A DNA stretch of 7,498 nucleotides from Aquimarina sp. (GCA_011524575.1 WTKB01000236.1:1-7498), one strand, 5' to 3'; positions 1 to 6,652 are shown, counted from the first letter of the stretch. A program made the numbers and translations. Notes: generated by a model not told the origin, from the sequence alone.

Positions 1-76
1 TATACGCATCATTTAAAAGTAAACCAATAACGGTAAACTTTTGAATTACAGTTTATATTCCCTTTAAACAAGCTCT
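1..76 (+). repeat. Dispersed repeat, copy 1 (may be cut by the window edge)
   Basis: This 76-bp stretch recurs three more times in the window. Copy 2 is in the same orientation (about 1081-1191), copy 3 is inverted (7214-7289 for this core), and copy 4 is a right-end fragment (7331-7370). Against the inverted copy 3, 72 of 76 bases match. The right end is the conserved string TTTAAACAAGCTCT. The left end coincides with the window start, so the real element may extend further, as copies 2 and 3 do. No coding capacity is seen. It could be the end of an insertion sequence or a small non-autonomous element. Confidence 0.85.
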
Positions 77-99
77 TACTATAATTTCCAATATTACCT

Positions 100-1035
100 T
101 CATAATTTACTAAAAGAATCGTCTACTAACTTTATCCTATCAAATGTTAGTTGCATAAATTCTTCTTTCTGAGTTTCTGCCCATTTCATAGCTGCCCAAA
201 CTACATCATTTACTCGTGTAATTTTTAAAGAGTGATTTATTTCATCTATTAATCGTTCTTTAGACCGCTTGGAATAATGCGAATACCTATCTAATAAATA
301 ATCAAATTGAATATCATCAAACTGTCCATGTACTTTTACATAGCCTAAACCCGGAGAATTAGAAACATGAACATGCTCAAAATCAAAGAAAAACATTTTA
401 TTAAAACGATCTATAATCACACTCGATTGAATATCACCCCAACAAAAACCAAGACAATACTGAGGATTTTCTAAAGTTAATAGATATTTTAAATTTTGAT
501 CAAGCCTATGTGCGATCCAACTGATAACACGAGAATCAATATCTGCTTTTTTAAATAAATTAAATCGGTTAAAACCATATTGCTCTAGAGACTGAATAGG
601 ATTCTGATAATTAAACACTCTTAAATTATGATTCTTACAGAATTGTATAAAATCACTAACCTTTAAGGAAAATAACTGATATAACTGATGGGCAAACATA
701 TCAATTTGAATATTAGAAAGATCTTTATTGCAAATCTCTTCTCCCTCAATAAATAGTTCTACTAAGTAATTAATTTCTGGGTGGTAACAAACTACTTTTG
801 GACAAAATGAAATACCCTGATTCTGAAAAAATTTCAAATATACATACTCTCTTTCCAATGAATCTTGGAACTGCGTCTCATGACTTTTTTTAATTCTAAA
901 GACTAATTTTTGATGCGCATCTTCTATTAAATAATTACAATTACCAAAACCTTCTGCTAGAAAAGAAACTTTTGGATTAACCGCTAAATTTGCTTCAAGA
1001 ACTATTTTTTTAATTTGATTTAAACTATAGCGCAT
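100..1035 (-). CDS. APH/choline-kinase-fold phosphotransferase-like protein, possibly inactive
   Basis: This 311-residue protein has the layout of the aminoglycoside phosphotransferase (APH) superfamily of small-molecule kinases. A glycine-rich loop lies at about 28-35 (AEGFGNCN). A beta-3 strand at 44-49 (LVFRIK) carries the basic residue, and the helix-C Glu is in EREY (61-64). The catalytic-loop motif WGD is at 199-201 and the metal-binding DFE at 218-220. The family normally has Asn five residues after the catalytic Asp (HGDxxxxN). Here that position, 206, is Val in GDIQSSV, so Mg-ATP binding may be impaired and the protein may be a pseudokinase. The substrate cannot be predicted, and antibiotic resistance should not be assumed. 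There is no signal peptide or membrane segment, which suggests a cytoplasmic protein. The gene stands alone between two direct copies of the dispersed repeat, suggesting acquisition or mobility. No clear promoter or hairpin terminator was found. The ATG at 1035 gives the full N-lobe. Confidence 0.8.
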   Translation of the reverse strand: MRYSLNQIKKIVLEANLAVNPKVSFLAEGFGNCNYLIEDAHQKLVFRIKKSHETQFQDSLEREYVYLKFFQNQGISFCPKVVCYHPEINYLVELFIEGEEICNKDLSNIQIDMFAHQLYQLFSLKVSDFIQFCKNHNLRVFNYQNPIQSLEQYGFNRFNLFKKADIDSRVISWIAHRLDQNLKYLLTLENPQYCLGFCWGDIQSSVIIDRFNKMFFFDFEHVHVSNSPGLGYVKVHGQFDDIQFDYLLDRYSHYSKRSKERLIDEINHSLKITRVNDVVWAAMKWAETQKEEFMQLTFDRIKLVDDSFSKL

Positions 1036-1080
1036 AGTAATTATTTTAAATAATATTGAAGTTTTCTACAAGTTAAAAAA

Positions 1081-1191
1081 CTTGAGTCATTTTTAAAAGA
1101 TTTAGATATCCCCTTATACACGTCATTTTAAAAATAACCCAATAACAGCAAACTTTTGAATTATAGTTTGTATTTCCTTTAAACAAGCTCT
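1081..1191 (+). repeat. Dispersed repeat, copy 2 (longer form)
   Basis: The core at 1115-1191 aligns with copy 1 along its whole length, with scattered substitutions and a 1-bp length difference. The part to its left (1081-1110, starting CTTGAGTC) also aligns with the reverse complement of about 7295-7324, so the full repeat is at least about 110 bp. Its right end, AAACAAGCTCT, is exactly where the tandem duplication begins. A partial copy of that end is found again at 2723-2734. Confidence 0.8.
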
Positions 1192-1234
1192 AAAACATTG
1201 TTAATTACCAAAAAAACACCAATTAAACAAAACC

Positions 1235-1280
1235 AAAAAATCCAAAGAAACTTGGTTACTCAAGTTTCTTTGGATTTTTT
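1235..1280 (-). terminator. Perfect 20-bp hairpin terminator, copy A
   Basis: The arms 1235-1254 and 1261-1280 are perfectly complementary and enclose the 6-base loop GTTACT. The outer six pairs are A:T, so each strand ends the stem in a T run. It can therefore act as a rho-independent terminator in either direction. It lies 30 bp past the stop codon of the gene at 1310-2308, which it most likely serves. Confidence 0.85.
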
Positions 1281-1309
1281 AAATATGATATTTTTTGAAA
1301 ATAGATCTT

Positions 1310-2308
1310 TTAACGCATTTTTGGAGCTGGTGGAGCTGAAGGTCTAGCATGATCTACTTGTATAACAGTTGCTGTAGCTACTGGAGTAGCAGTTGCTACT
1401 GGAGTAGCAGTAACAGATGCTGAAGCAGGAGAATTTAAAGTAACAGTAAAATTACGAGCATCTTCACAACTTATTCCCATTCCATTTCTTACAATATAAG
1501 CTAACTTTGCACCTTCTAGATCACTTGATAATTGCCTAATACTTGACATCGCATCTTTTGAAGCTAATAACTCTGGACTACATAAGCTATCTAAAACTTC
1601 TTTAGCTTTCTCATTAACTTCTTCATGACATGCATCACCTCTTAAATCTAAAACTTCTTTTATCTTTGGCAACATTTCTAAAAAAGCCTTTTTTGTAGCA
1701 ACATCTTTATCAGAGGCAAGAAATTCGTTCATACCACGTAACTTAGAATAATAAAGAGTATCATCAGGATAATTTCTCCATATAAGACCATCTATCAAGT
1801 CTCTTTTTTCTCGATTTCCTTCCAAAGGAAAACCTTCTAATATACCAAGGCCTTGTTGTTCTAAATTATGTTTTAACCTACATTGCTCTTTAAAGGATGG
1901 ATCTATACGTAAATTTTCAAAGAAGAACTCATGAACACTAGATCTATGATCATTACTAGCTTTTTGTGTTTTTTTATATAATTCACTTACCTTATCAGAC
2001 ATAGATTGTTTAGATGCTCCTTCATTAAAATTATCATGAAAAAAACCACATACCTGCTTTAAATATTTATCATGACCTGGTATATCTCTTGAAAACTTCG
2101 CAAGATCTTTAAGAACATCTATTAAAGCAGCTATAGGATATAGGTGCTCCCCTTTATGTTCAAAAGTACGATCGGCTCTATATGCATTTTTTAGAATTTC
2201 TTCTGCCCAAAATCGATGCTGGTAATCATTATTTTTTTTATAACCTGAATCTCCAGCAATTTTTTCTAATATTTTTAGAGCGTCGTAATATTCGTCACTA
2301 TATGCCAT
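1310..2308 (-). CDS. Hypothetical protein, fast-diverging paralogue A
   Basis: I do not recognise this 332-residue family. The sequence is rich in charged and helix-forming residues and shows no signal peptide or membrane segment. It ends in a low-complexity Thr/Ala/Val/Pro tail from about residue 293, containing two copies of a TPVATA-type repeat and finishing ARPSAPPAPKMR. It is about 84% identical to the protein encoded at 2836-3816. Residues 15-31, 111-136 and 194-272 are identical, while the stretches between are heavily substituted. By eye almost all base differences are non-synonymous; the four synonymous ones I found are at codons 8, 121, 153 and 288. The gene stands alone, with a TATATTTG promoter element 29 bp upstream and a hairpin terminator downstream. 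A secreted effector or another protein in an evolutionary conflict would fit the divergence pattern, but no domain supports a specific function. The ATG at 2308 matches the start of the paralogue. Confidence 0.8.
   Translation of the reverse strand: MAYSDEYYDALKILEKIAGDSGYKKNNDYQHRFWAEEILKNAYRADRTFEHKGEHLYPIAALIDVLKDLAKFSRDIPGHDKYLKQVCGFFHDNFNEGASKQSMSDKVSELYKKTQKASNDHRSSVHEFFFENLRIDPSFKEQCRLKHNLEQQGLGILEGFPLEGNREKRDLIDGLIWRNYPDDTLYYSKLRGMNEFLASDKDVATKKAFLEMLPKIKEVLDLRGDACHEEVNEKAKEVLDSLCSPELLASKDAMSSIRQLSSDLEGAKLAYIVRNGMGISCEDARNFTVTLNSPASASVTATPVATATPVATATVIQVDHARPSAPPAPKMR
1377..1412 (-). repeat. In-frame 18-bp tandem repeat in the C-terminal tail
   Basis: Two adjacent 18-bp units (1377-1394 and 1395-1412) differ only in the last base. 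They encode a six-residue Thr/Pro/Val/Ala repeat. The paralogue has a single unit at 2903-2920. This accounts exactly for the difference in length between the two proteins (332 against 326 residues). Confidence 0.9.
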
Positions 2309-2337
2309 TTTTTAGTTGTTTTATTATTTGATGAGTG

Positions 2338-2345
2338 CAAATATA
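2338..2345 (-). promoter_or_regulatory. Bacteroidota -7 element, TATATTTG, for paralogue A
   Basis: Read on the minus strand, this is an exact match to the Bacteroidota -7 consensus TAnnTTTG, 29 bp before the ATG. It is preserved in the duplicate (3837-3844) although the bases on both sides have changed. I see no convincing -33 TTG at the usual spacing. Confidence 0.5.
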
Positions 2346-2498
2346 AACAACAATATGTAAAAACCTATATATCAGCATATAAAAACATGTTTTATAGTCG
2401 TAACACATGAAATAACCGATGATATACCACTAACAACAAATAAAACAAATAAAATCATATTTAATAAACTTAAAAACTAATAATCAAGTAAATACATT

Positions 2499-2722
2499 TT
2501 AAAAACCTAGAATCCATTTTAAAATATGAAAAAAAAGAAAAATACCAAAAATATCGTTGCTAGTTGTGATAAAAAGACCTGTTGCAATAGCAGGATCAAT
2601 CCCTCTTTTATGTAAAATTATAGGAATAAAAGTACCTACAAGTGAGGCTACAATATTTACTAAAAGTAAAGAAATCGCAATAGTCAAACTCACCCAGTGG
2701 TTTTGACCTACAATAAATCCAA
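2499..2722 (-). pseudogene. mgtE 3'-end fragment left by the tandem duplication
   Basis: These 224 bp repeat the last part of mgtE (3989-4212) with two differences. They would encode roughly MgtE residues 377-449, which is only the last part of the membrane domain. Both differences change the protein: the Pro of the conserved GPF becomes Leu, and a Ser near the end becomes Leu. The fragment is cut off abruptly at 2722/2723, where the repeat end TAAACAAGCTCT begins. It has no start codon of its own apart from a chance TTG formed at the junction, no promoter, and no CBS or N domain, so it is a remnant and not a gene. Confidence 0.93.
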
Positions 2723-2777
2723 TAAACAAGCTCTAAAACATTGTTAATTGCCACAAAAACACCAATTAAACAAAACC

Positions 2778-2823
2778 AAAAAATCCAAAGAAACTTGGTT
2801 ACTCAAGTTTCTTTGGATTTTTT
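2778..2823 (-). terminator. Perfect 20-bp hairpin terminator, copy B
   Basis: The arms 2778-2797 and 2804-2823 are perfectly complementary, with the same GTTACT loop as copy A (1235-1280). The two hairpins are identical in sequence. This one lies 13 bp past the stop codon of the gene at 2836-3816. Confidence 0.85.
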
Positions 2824-2835
2824 AAATATGATATT

Positions 2836-3816
2836 TTAACCCCTTTTTGGAGCTGGTGGAGCTGAAGGTCTAGCATGATTTGCTTGTATAACAGTTGCTG
2901 TAGCTACTGGAGTAGCAGTAACAGATGCTGAAGCAGGAGAATTTAAAGTAATTGTAAAATTACGAGCATCTTCACAACTCAATCCCATTCCATTTCTTAT
3001 AATATAAGCTAACTTTGCACCTTCTAGATCACTTGATAATTGCCTAATACTTGACATCGCATCTTTTGAAGCTAATAACTCTGGACTACATAAGCTATCT
3101 AAAACTTCTTTAGCTTTCTCATTAACTTCTTCATGACATGCATCACCTCTTAAATCTAAAACTTCTTTTATCTTTGGCAACATTTCTAAAAAAGCCTTTT
3201 TTGTAGCAACATCTTTATCAGAGGCAAGAAATTCGTTTATACCACGTAACCTAGAACAATAAAGAGTTTCATCAGGATAATTTCTCTTTAAAACATCATT
3301 TACAAAGTCTCTTTTTTCGTGATTCCTTTGCAAAGGAAAACCTTCTAATATATCAAGACCTTGTTGTTCAAAATTATGTTTTAACCTACATTGCTCTTTA
3401 AAGGATGTATCTATACGTAAATTTTCAAAGAAGAACTCATGAACACTAGATCTGTGATCATTACTAGCTTTTTGTGTTTTTTTATATAATTCAATTATCT
3501 TAGCAGACACAGATTGTATAGATGCTCTATCATGAAAATTATCTTGAAAAAGACCACATACCTGCCTTAAATATTTATGATGACCTGATATACCTCTTGA
3601 AAATATCGCAAGATCTTTAAGAACATCTACTAAAGCCTCTATAGGATATAGGTGCTCCCCTTTATGTTCAAAAGTACGATCGGCTTTATATATATTATCT
3701 AGAATTCTTTCTGCCCAAAATTGATGCTGGTAATCATTATTTTTTTTATAACCTGAATCTCCAGCAATTTTTTCTAATATTTTTCGAGCGTCATAATATG
3801 CTTGATTATTTGCCAT
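2836..3816 (-). CDS. Hypothetical protein, fast-diverging paralogue B
   Basis: This 326-residue protein is the tandem paralogue of the one encoded at 1310-2308, with about 51 amino-acid differences over the aligned length plus one missing six-residue tail repeat. The family is not recognised. The protein looks soluble and mainly helical, without a signal peptide or membrane segment, and ends in a Thr/Ala/Val then Pro/Ala-rich tail (about 293-326). The most conserved part is the stretch from NEFLASDK to KLAYI (about 194-272), which is identical in both proteins. Variation is concentrated at residues 3-12, 32-44, 60-110 and 150-193. The gene lies 172 bp downstream of mgtE and has its own TATATTTG element 20 bp before the ATG, so it is probably a separate transcription unit. 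The reading frame is fully open, and the changes do not look like decay. Confidence 0.8.
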   Translation of the reverse strand: MANNQAYYDARKILEKIAGDSGYKKNNDYQHQFWAERILDNIYKADRTFEHKGEHLYPIEALVDVLKDLAIFSRGISGHHKYLRQVCGLFQDNFHDRASIQSVSAKIIELYKKTQKASNDHRSSVHEFFFENLRIDTSFKEQCRLKHNFEQQGLDILEGFPLQRNHEKRDFVNDVLKRNYPDETLYCSRLRGINEFLASDKDVATKKAFLEMLPKIKEVLDLRGDACHEEVNEKAKEVLDSLCSPELLASKDAMSSIRQLSSDLEGAKLAYIIRNGMGLSCEDARNFTITLNSPASASVTATPVATATVIQANHARPSAPPAPKRG

Positions 3817-3836
3817 TTTTTATTATTTTATAAGTG

Positions 3837-3844
3837 CAAATATA
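3837..3844 (-). promoter_or_regulatory. Bacteroidota -7 element, TATATTTG, for paralogue B
   Basis: On the minus strand this is an exact TAnnTTTG match 20 bp before the ATG, and it is the counterpart of 2338-2345. Its spacing to the start differs from copy A by 9 bp because of indels in the untranslated leader. Confidence 0.5.
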
Positions 3845-3988
3845 AACAACAACACATAAAAACCTGTATATCAATACATAAAAACATGTTTTATATTCGT
3901 AACACATAAAATAACCGATAATATACCATTAACAACAAATAAAATCATATTTAATCAACTTAAAAACTAATAATCAAGTAAATATATT

Positions 3989-5338
3989 TTAAAAACCTAG
4001 AATCCATTTTGAAATATGAAAAAAAAGAAAAATACCAAAAATATCGTTGCTAGTTGTGATAAAAGGACCTGTTGCAATAGCAGGATCAATCCCTCTTTTA
4101 TGTAAAATTATAGGAATAAAAGTACCTACAAGTGAGGCTACAATATTTACTAAAAGTAAAGAAATCGCAATAGTCAAACTCACCCAGTGGTTTTGACCTA
4201 CAATAAATCCAAAGAGAATGACGAGTATTCCTAAAGTAAGCCCATTTATAAGACTTAAACCCACCTCTTTAAGTAAACGACTCCATGCACTGCCTTTTAA
4301 ATGACCATTTGCCAATCCTTGTACAATAATTGCACTAGACTGTACACCCACATTACCTGCCATAGCTGCAATAAGAGGTGTGAAAAAGAATAATACGGGA
4401 AATTGTTCTAAAGCATGCTCAAAACCTTTCATGATATACACACTACATAAACCTCCAAAAAGCCCCAATACAAGCCATGGTAAACGGGCTTTTGTGAGTT
4501 CTAAGATAGAATCATCAGCTTCTACATCTTTGGAGATTCCTGCCGCTAACTGATAATCTTTATCTGCTTCTTCTTTGATAAAATCAACAATATCATCTAT
4601 AGTAATACGTCCTAGAAGTTCCAACTGATTTCCAACAACAGGAATAGCCTCTAAATCATATTTTTGCATCAAACGTGCGACATCCTCGACTTCTGTTGCA
4701 ACAGTTACGTAATCTACCTTAGGAATATAAACTTGAGAAATATTATAACTTGAAGGTGATATCATTAAATCTTTTAAAGATAATCGGCCTTTTAAAATAC
4801 CTTTATCATCTACAACATAAATAGAATGTACTCTGGTAATGTTTTTTGCCTGATTACGAATTTCTTGCAAACACTGTGGTACTCCCCAATTTTCATTAAC
4901 CATTACCAGCTCTTTTGCCATAAAAGCTCCAGCAGTATTTTCCTCATAACTTAAAAGTTCAATGATATGTTCGACGTGATCCTCATCTTCAATTTGATCA
5001 ATAACTCGTTTGGCTTTTTCATCGGAAAGCTCATTTACGATATCAGCAGCATCATCGGTATCTAACTCTTCTAGTTCTTCGGCGATTTCTTTAGCTGAAA
5101 GTTTTTGAAGAATCTGTTCTCTAGTATCTTCATTAAGCTCGGCAAGTGCTTCTGAAGTTTTATGGGTATCAAGTATTTTAATCAAATAAACCGACTCTAT
5201 TGCCAAAAGCTGGTTCATCAATTCTGCTAAATCTGCAAAATGAAGTATCTTTAATTTTGAGGTTAAATGTGCCGATTGTTTATTAGAAATTAGGCTTTTA
5301 ATATCTTCGATGTATTCCTTAGTACACTCAAATGCCAT
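3989..5338 (-). CDS. mgtE: Magnesium transporter MgtE
   Basis: At 449 residues this is a full-length MgtE, an inner-membrane homodimeric Mg2+ channel whose cytosolic part senses Mg2+. The N-domain (about 30-130) is made of helical repeats rich in acidic residues (EELEELDTDDAADIVNEL). Two CBS domains follow at about 138-200 and 202-258, and then the connecting region. From about 285 come five predicted membrane helices. The ion-path motif PLIAAMAGNVGVQSS is at 321-335, the GPFITTSND motif at 424-432, and Asp432 sits where the pore Asp is expected. The ATG at 5338 leaves a 97-bp gap after rsmA. A possible promoter in that gap means mgtE may be transcribed both from the operon and on its own. 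No clear terminator follows. Its last 224 bp are duplicated as a dead fragment at 2499-2722. No Mg2+ riboswitch is recognisable in the short leader. Confidence 0.96.
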   Translation of the reverse strand: MAFECTKEYIEDIKSLISNKQSAHLTSKLKILHFADLAELMNQLLAIESVYLIKILDTHKTSEALAELNEDTREQILQKLSAKEIAEELEELDTDDAADIVNELSDEKAKRVIDQIEDEDHVEHIIELLSYEENTAGAFMAKELVMVNENWGVPQCLQEIRNQAKNITRVHSIYVVDDKGILKGRLSLKDLMISPSSYNISQVYIPKVDYVTVATEVEDVARLMQKYDLEAIPVVGNQLELLGRITIDDIVDFIKEEADKDYQLAAGISKDVEADDSILELTKARLPWLVLGLFGGLCSVYIMKGFEHALEQFPVLFFFTPLIAAMAGNVGVQSSAIIVQGLANGHLKGSAWSRLLKEVGLSLINGLTLGILVILFGFIVGQNHWVSLTIAISLLLVNIVASLVGTFIPIILHKRGIDPAIATGPFITTSNDIFGIFLFFHISKWILGF

Positions 5339-5401
5339 AACAAAAATTTTAGTAAAACAAAATCAAACCTATAGGCCTATTTTTTTTTAGATGAGATACT
5401 A

Positions 5402-5409
5402 CAAAAGTA
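5402..5409 (-). promoter_or_regulatory. Possible Bacteroidota -7 element, TACTTTTG, for mgtE
   Basis: This is an exact TAnnTTTG match on the minus strand, in the gap between rsmA and mgtE, 63 bp before the mgtE start. No convincing -33 TTG was found. A 10-bp palindrome (ATAGGCCTAT, 5371-5380) lies in the resulting leader. It has no loop, so it is unlikely to be a terminator. Confidence 0.4.
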
Positions 5410-5435
5410 GCTATATAAAATTATAAAACATGAAA

Positions 5436-6290
5436 TCAGTTAGCCTCAAAAACAAGACGAGTAATATATTCAAAATCAGAAACACTTAATTGTTCTGGTC
5501 GGAGTTTAAATAAAGGATCTTCTAGAACTTCTGCTGATAAACCAAAAGACTTGATCCCATTTCTTAATGTTTTACGTCTTTGATTAAATACGGTCTTTAC
5601 AACTTTAAAAAACAATACTTCATCACATTGAAGTTCTTTGTTTACTTTACGTTCCAATCGTAATACACCACTATCGACTTTTGGAGGAGGATTAAAAACC
5701 TCAGATCCTACAGTGAAGACATATTCTGCCGTATAGTATGCTTGGGTCAGTACAGACAAAATCCCATAAGTTTTACTTCCTGGACCTGCACAAATACGTT
5801 GAGCAACTTCTTTTTGAAACATTCCAGAAAACTCAGGAATCAAATCTCTGTTTTCAATCACCTTAAAAACAATCTGAGTTGAAATATTATAAGGAAAATT
5901 ACCTATTATAGAAAAAGGGCTTCCTTGAAATAGACTTTTAAAATCCATCTTAAGTACATCTTGTTCTAAAACTTTAAAACTCTTAGTTTGAGAAATCTTT
6001 GAAGCATAGGTTAATGTAAAATGTGTGTTTAAATAGGTAATAGATTCGGTATCTAAATCTACTACTTTAACATCTAGAGCCCTACCCACAAAATATTTGG
6101 TTAACATTCCTGTACCTGGACCTATCTCTAGCACATTTGAGGTTACTTCTTTAAAAGTGTTTGCAATACGCTCACAAACTGTTTCATCTGTCAAAAAATG
6201 TTGTCCTAAAGCTTTTTTAGCACGTACTGGAGAATAAGTAGTGTCTTTATTAGAAGACTTTCTTGATGAAGATTTTTTCTTTTTAGCCAT
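5436..6290 (-). CDS. rsmA: 16S rRNA (adenine(1518)-N6/adenine(1519)-N6)-dimethyltransferase RsmA (KsgA)
   Basis: This enzyme dimethylates two adjacent adenines in the loop of 16S rRNA helix 45 late in small-subunit assembly, using S-adenosylmethionine. The 284 residues show the whole family signature. KKALGQHFL is at 25-33 and the SAM loop LEIGPGTG at 54-61. The acidic motif II is in VVDLD (76-80) and EQDVLKMD is at 109-116. The catalytic motif NFPYNIS is at 131-137, with Phe in place of the common Leu. FNPPPKVDSGVLRL (199-212) and FNQRRKTLRN (235-244) complete the set. About 21 Lys/Ser-rich residues precede the usual start. No alternative start exists between the ATG and the conserved domain, and the ATG overlaps the upstream stop, so the extension appears genuine. 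The gene overlaps the DUF4286 gene by 8 bp (ATGGCTAA), which suggests translational coupling. Confidence 0.97.
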   Translation of the reverse strand: MAKKKKSSSRKSSNKDTTYSPVRAKKALGQHFLTDETVCERIANTFKEVTSNVLEIGPGTGMLTKYFVGRALDVKVVDLDTESITYLNTHFTLTYASKISQTKSFKVLEQDVLKMDFKSLFQGSPFSIIGNFPYNISTQIVFKVIENRDLIPEFSGMFQKEVAQRICAGPGSKTYGILSVLTQAYYTAEYVFTVGSEVFNPPPKVDSGVLRLERKVNKELQCDEVLFFKVVKTVFNQRRKTLRNGIKSFGLSAEVLEDPLFKLRPEQLSVSDFEYITRLVFEAN

Positions 6291-6612
6291 TTTTGGAAGC
6301 GTAAGTATGGATTATTTTTAAAGGTGTTGCAAAATCAACACACTTTGATATAAACTCTTTTGGCATATCTTGTTTACAGAGTTCGGGATGTTGCATAAAA
6401 TACTCCCTATCCTCTTTACTATCAAAAAAATATTGCACACTGTAGGTAACACCTCCCATTTCTTCTGTACCAACCTCTACATGGGTCATCAATATTTTTT
6501 GAACACCATAAGGAGCTAATTTCCCAGAAGAATGCAACTTCCCCATCCATGACAACCAAAGAGATTCAATAGACTCTTCTATATTAGTGGTAATATTACA
6601 AATATATTGCAT
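6283..6612 (-). CDS. DUF4286 family protein
   Basis: This 109-residue protein of unknown function matches the DUF4286 family as I know it. The N-terminus has the form MxYxxNxTxNIxES. A Trp-x-x-Trp-Met helix follows at 19-23, and then the conserved stretch EEMGGVTYSVQYFF (50-63). The family is small and common in Bacteroidota. The fold looks like a ferredoxin-like alpha/beta domain, but no activity is known to me. No signal peptide or membrane segment is present. It is the first gene of the minus-strand operon and its stop codon overlaps the rsmA start, so the two are probably made in coupled amounts. A TAnnTTTG element lies 32 bp upstream. Confidence 0.85.
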   Translation of the reverse strand: MQYICNITTNIEESIESLWLSWMGKLHSSGKLAPYGVQKILMTHVEVGTEEMGGVTYSVQYFFDSKEDREYFMQHPELCKQDMPKEFISKCVDFATPLKIIHTYASKNG

Positions 6613-6644
6613 TGAAATTTTTATTGTTATTTATAAAATTCAAA

Positions 6645-6652
6645 CAAAAATA
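6645..6652 (-). promoter_or_regulatory. Bacteroidota -7 element, TATTTTTG, for the DUF4286-rsmA operon
   Basis: This is an exact TAnnTTTG match on the minus strand, 32 bp before the DUF4286 start codon. A -33 TTG at the right distance is not evident. It would drive DUF4286, rsmA and possibly mgtE. Confidence 0.45.

Larger units (their letters stand above)
1180..2722. repeat. Tandem duplication, left unit (about 1.54 kb)
   Basis: This segment is repeated directly at 2723-4212. In order it holds the last 12 bases of the dispersed repeat, a hairpin terminator, an unknown gene (1310-2308), its upstream region and the last 224 bases of mgtE. The junction with the right unit is at about 2722/2723, where mgtE coding sequence switches abruptly to the repeat end TAAACAAGCTCT. 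Little or no microhomology is visible there. The left unit has extra bases relative to the right one: 18 bp in the coding tail, about 17 bp before the stop codon side (near 1291-1307), and about 9 bp plus small indels upstream of the gene. Confidence 0.9.
2723..4212. repeat. Tandem duplication, right unit (about 1.49 kb)
   Basis: This is the direct repeat of 1180-2722. It begins with the last 12 bases of the dispersed repeat, without the rest of that repeat, and ends inside the intact mgtE gene. Identity is uneven. The mgtE part differs at 2 of 224 bases and the block 3001-3237 is identical to 1493-1729. The intergenic part (3817-3988) and other parts of the gene are clearly diverged. Confidence 0.9.

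Noticed and set aside
100..1035. Calling the APH-like gene an aminoglycoside resistance gene
   Set aside because: The fold is shared by many small-molecule kinases, the metal-binding Asn is missing, and nothing around it indicates resistance.
2499..2729. A 76-residue open frame that could be called a small membrane protein
   Set aside because: It is the 3' end of mgtE copied by the tandem duplication. Its only start is a TTG created at the junction, and no promoter or other MgtE domain is present.
1310..3816. A diversity-generating retroelement behind the variable paralogues
   Set aside because: The differences are spread across the gene, include many changes not involving adenine, and no reverse transcriptase or template repeat is present in the window.
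5371..5380. The ATAGGCCTAT palindrome followed by T residues as a terminator
   Set aside because: It has no loop and only five pairs per arm, and the T run is on the plus strand, where no gene is being transcribed.
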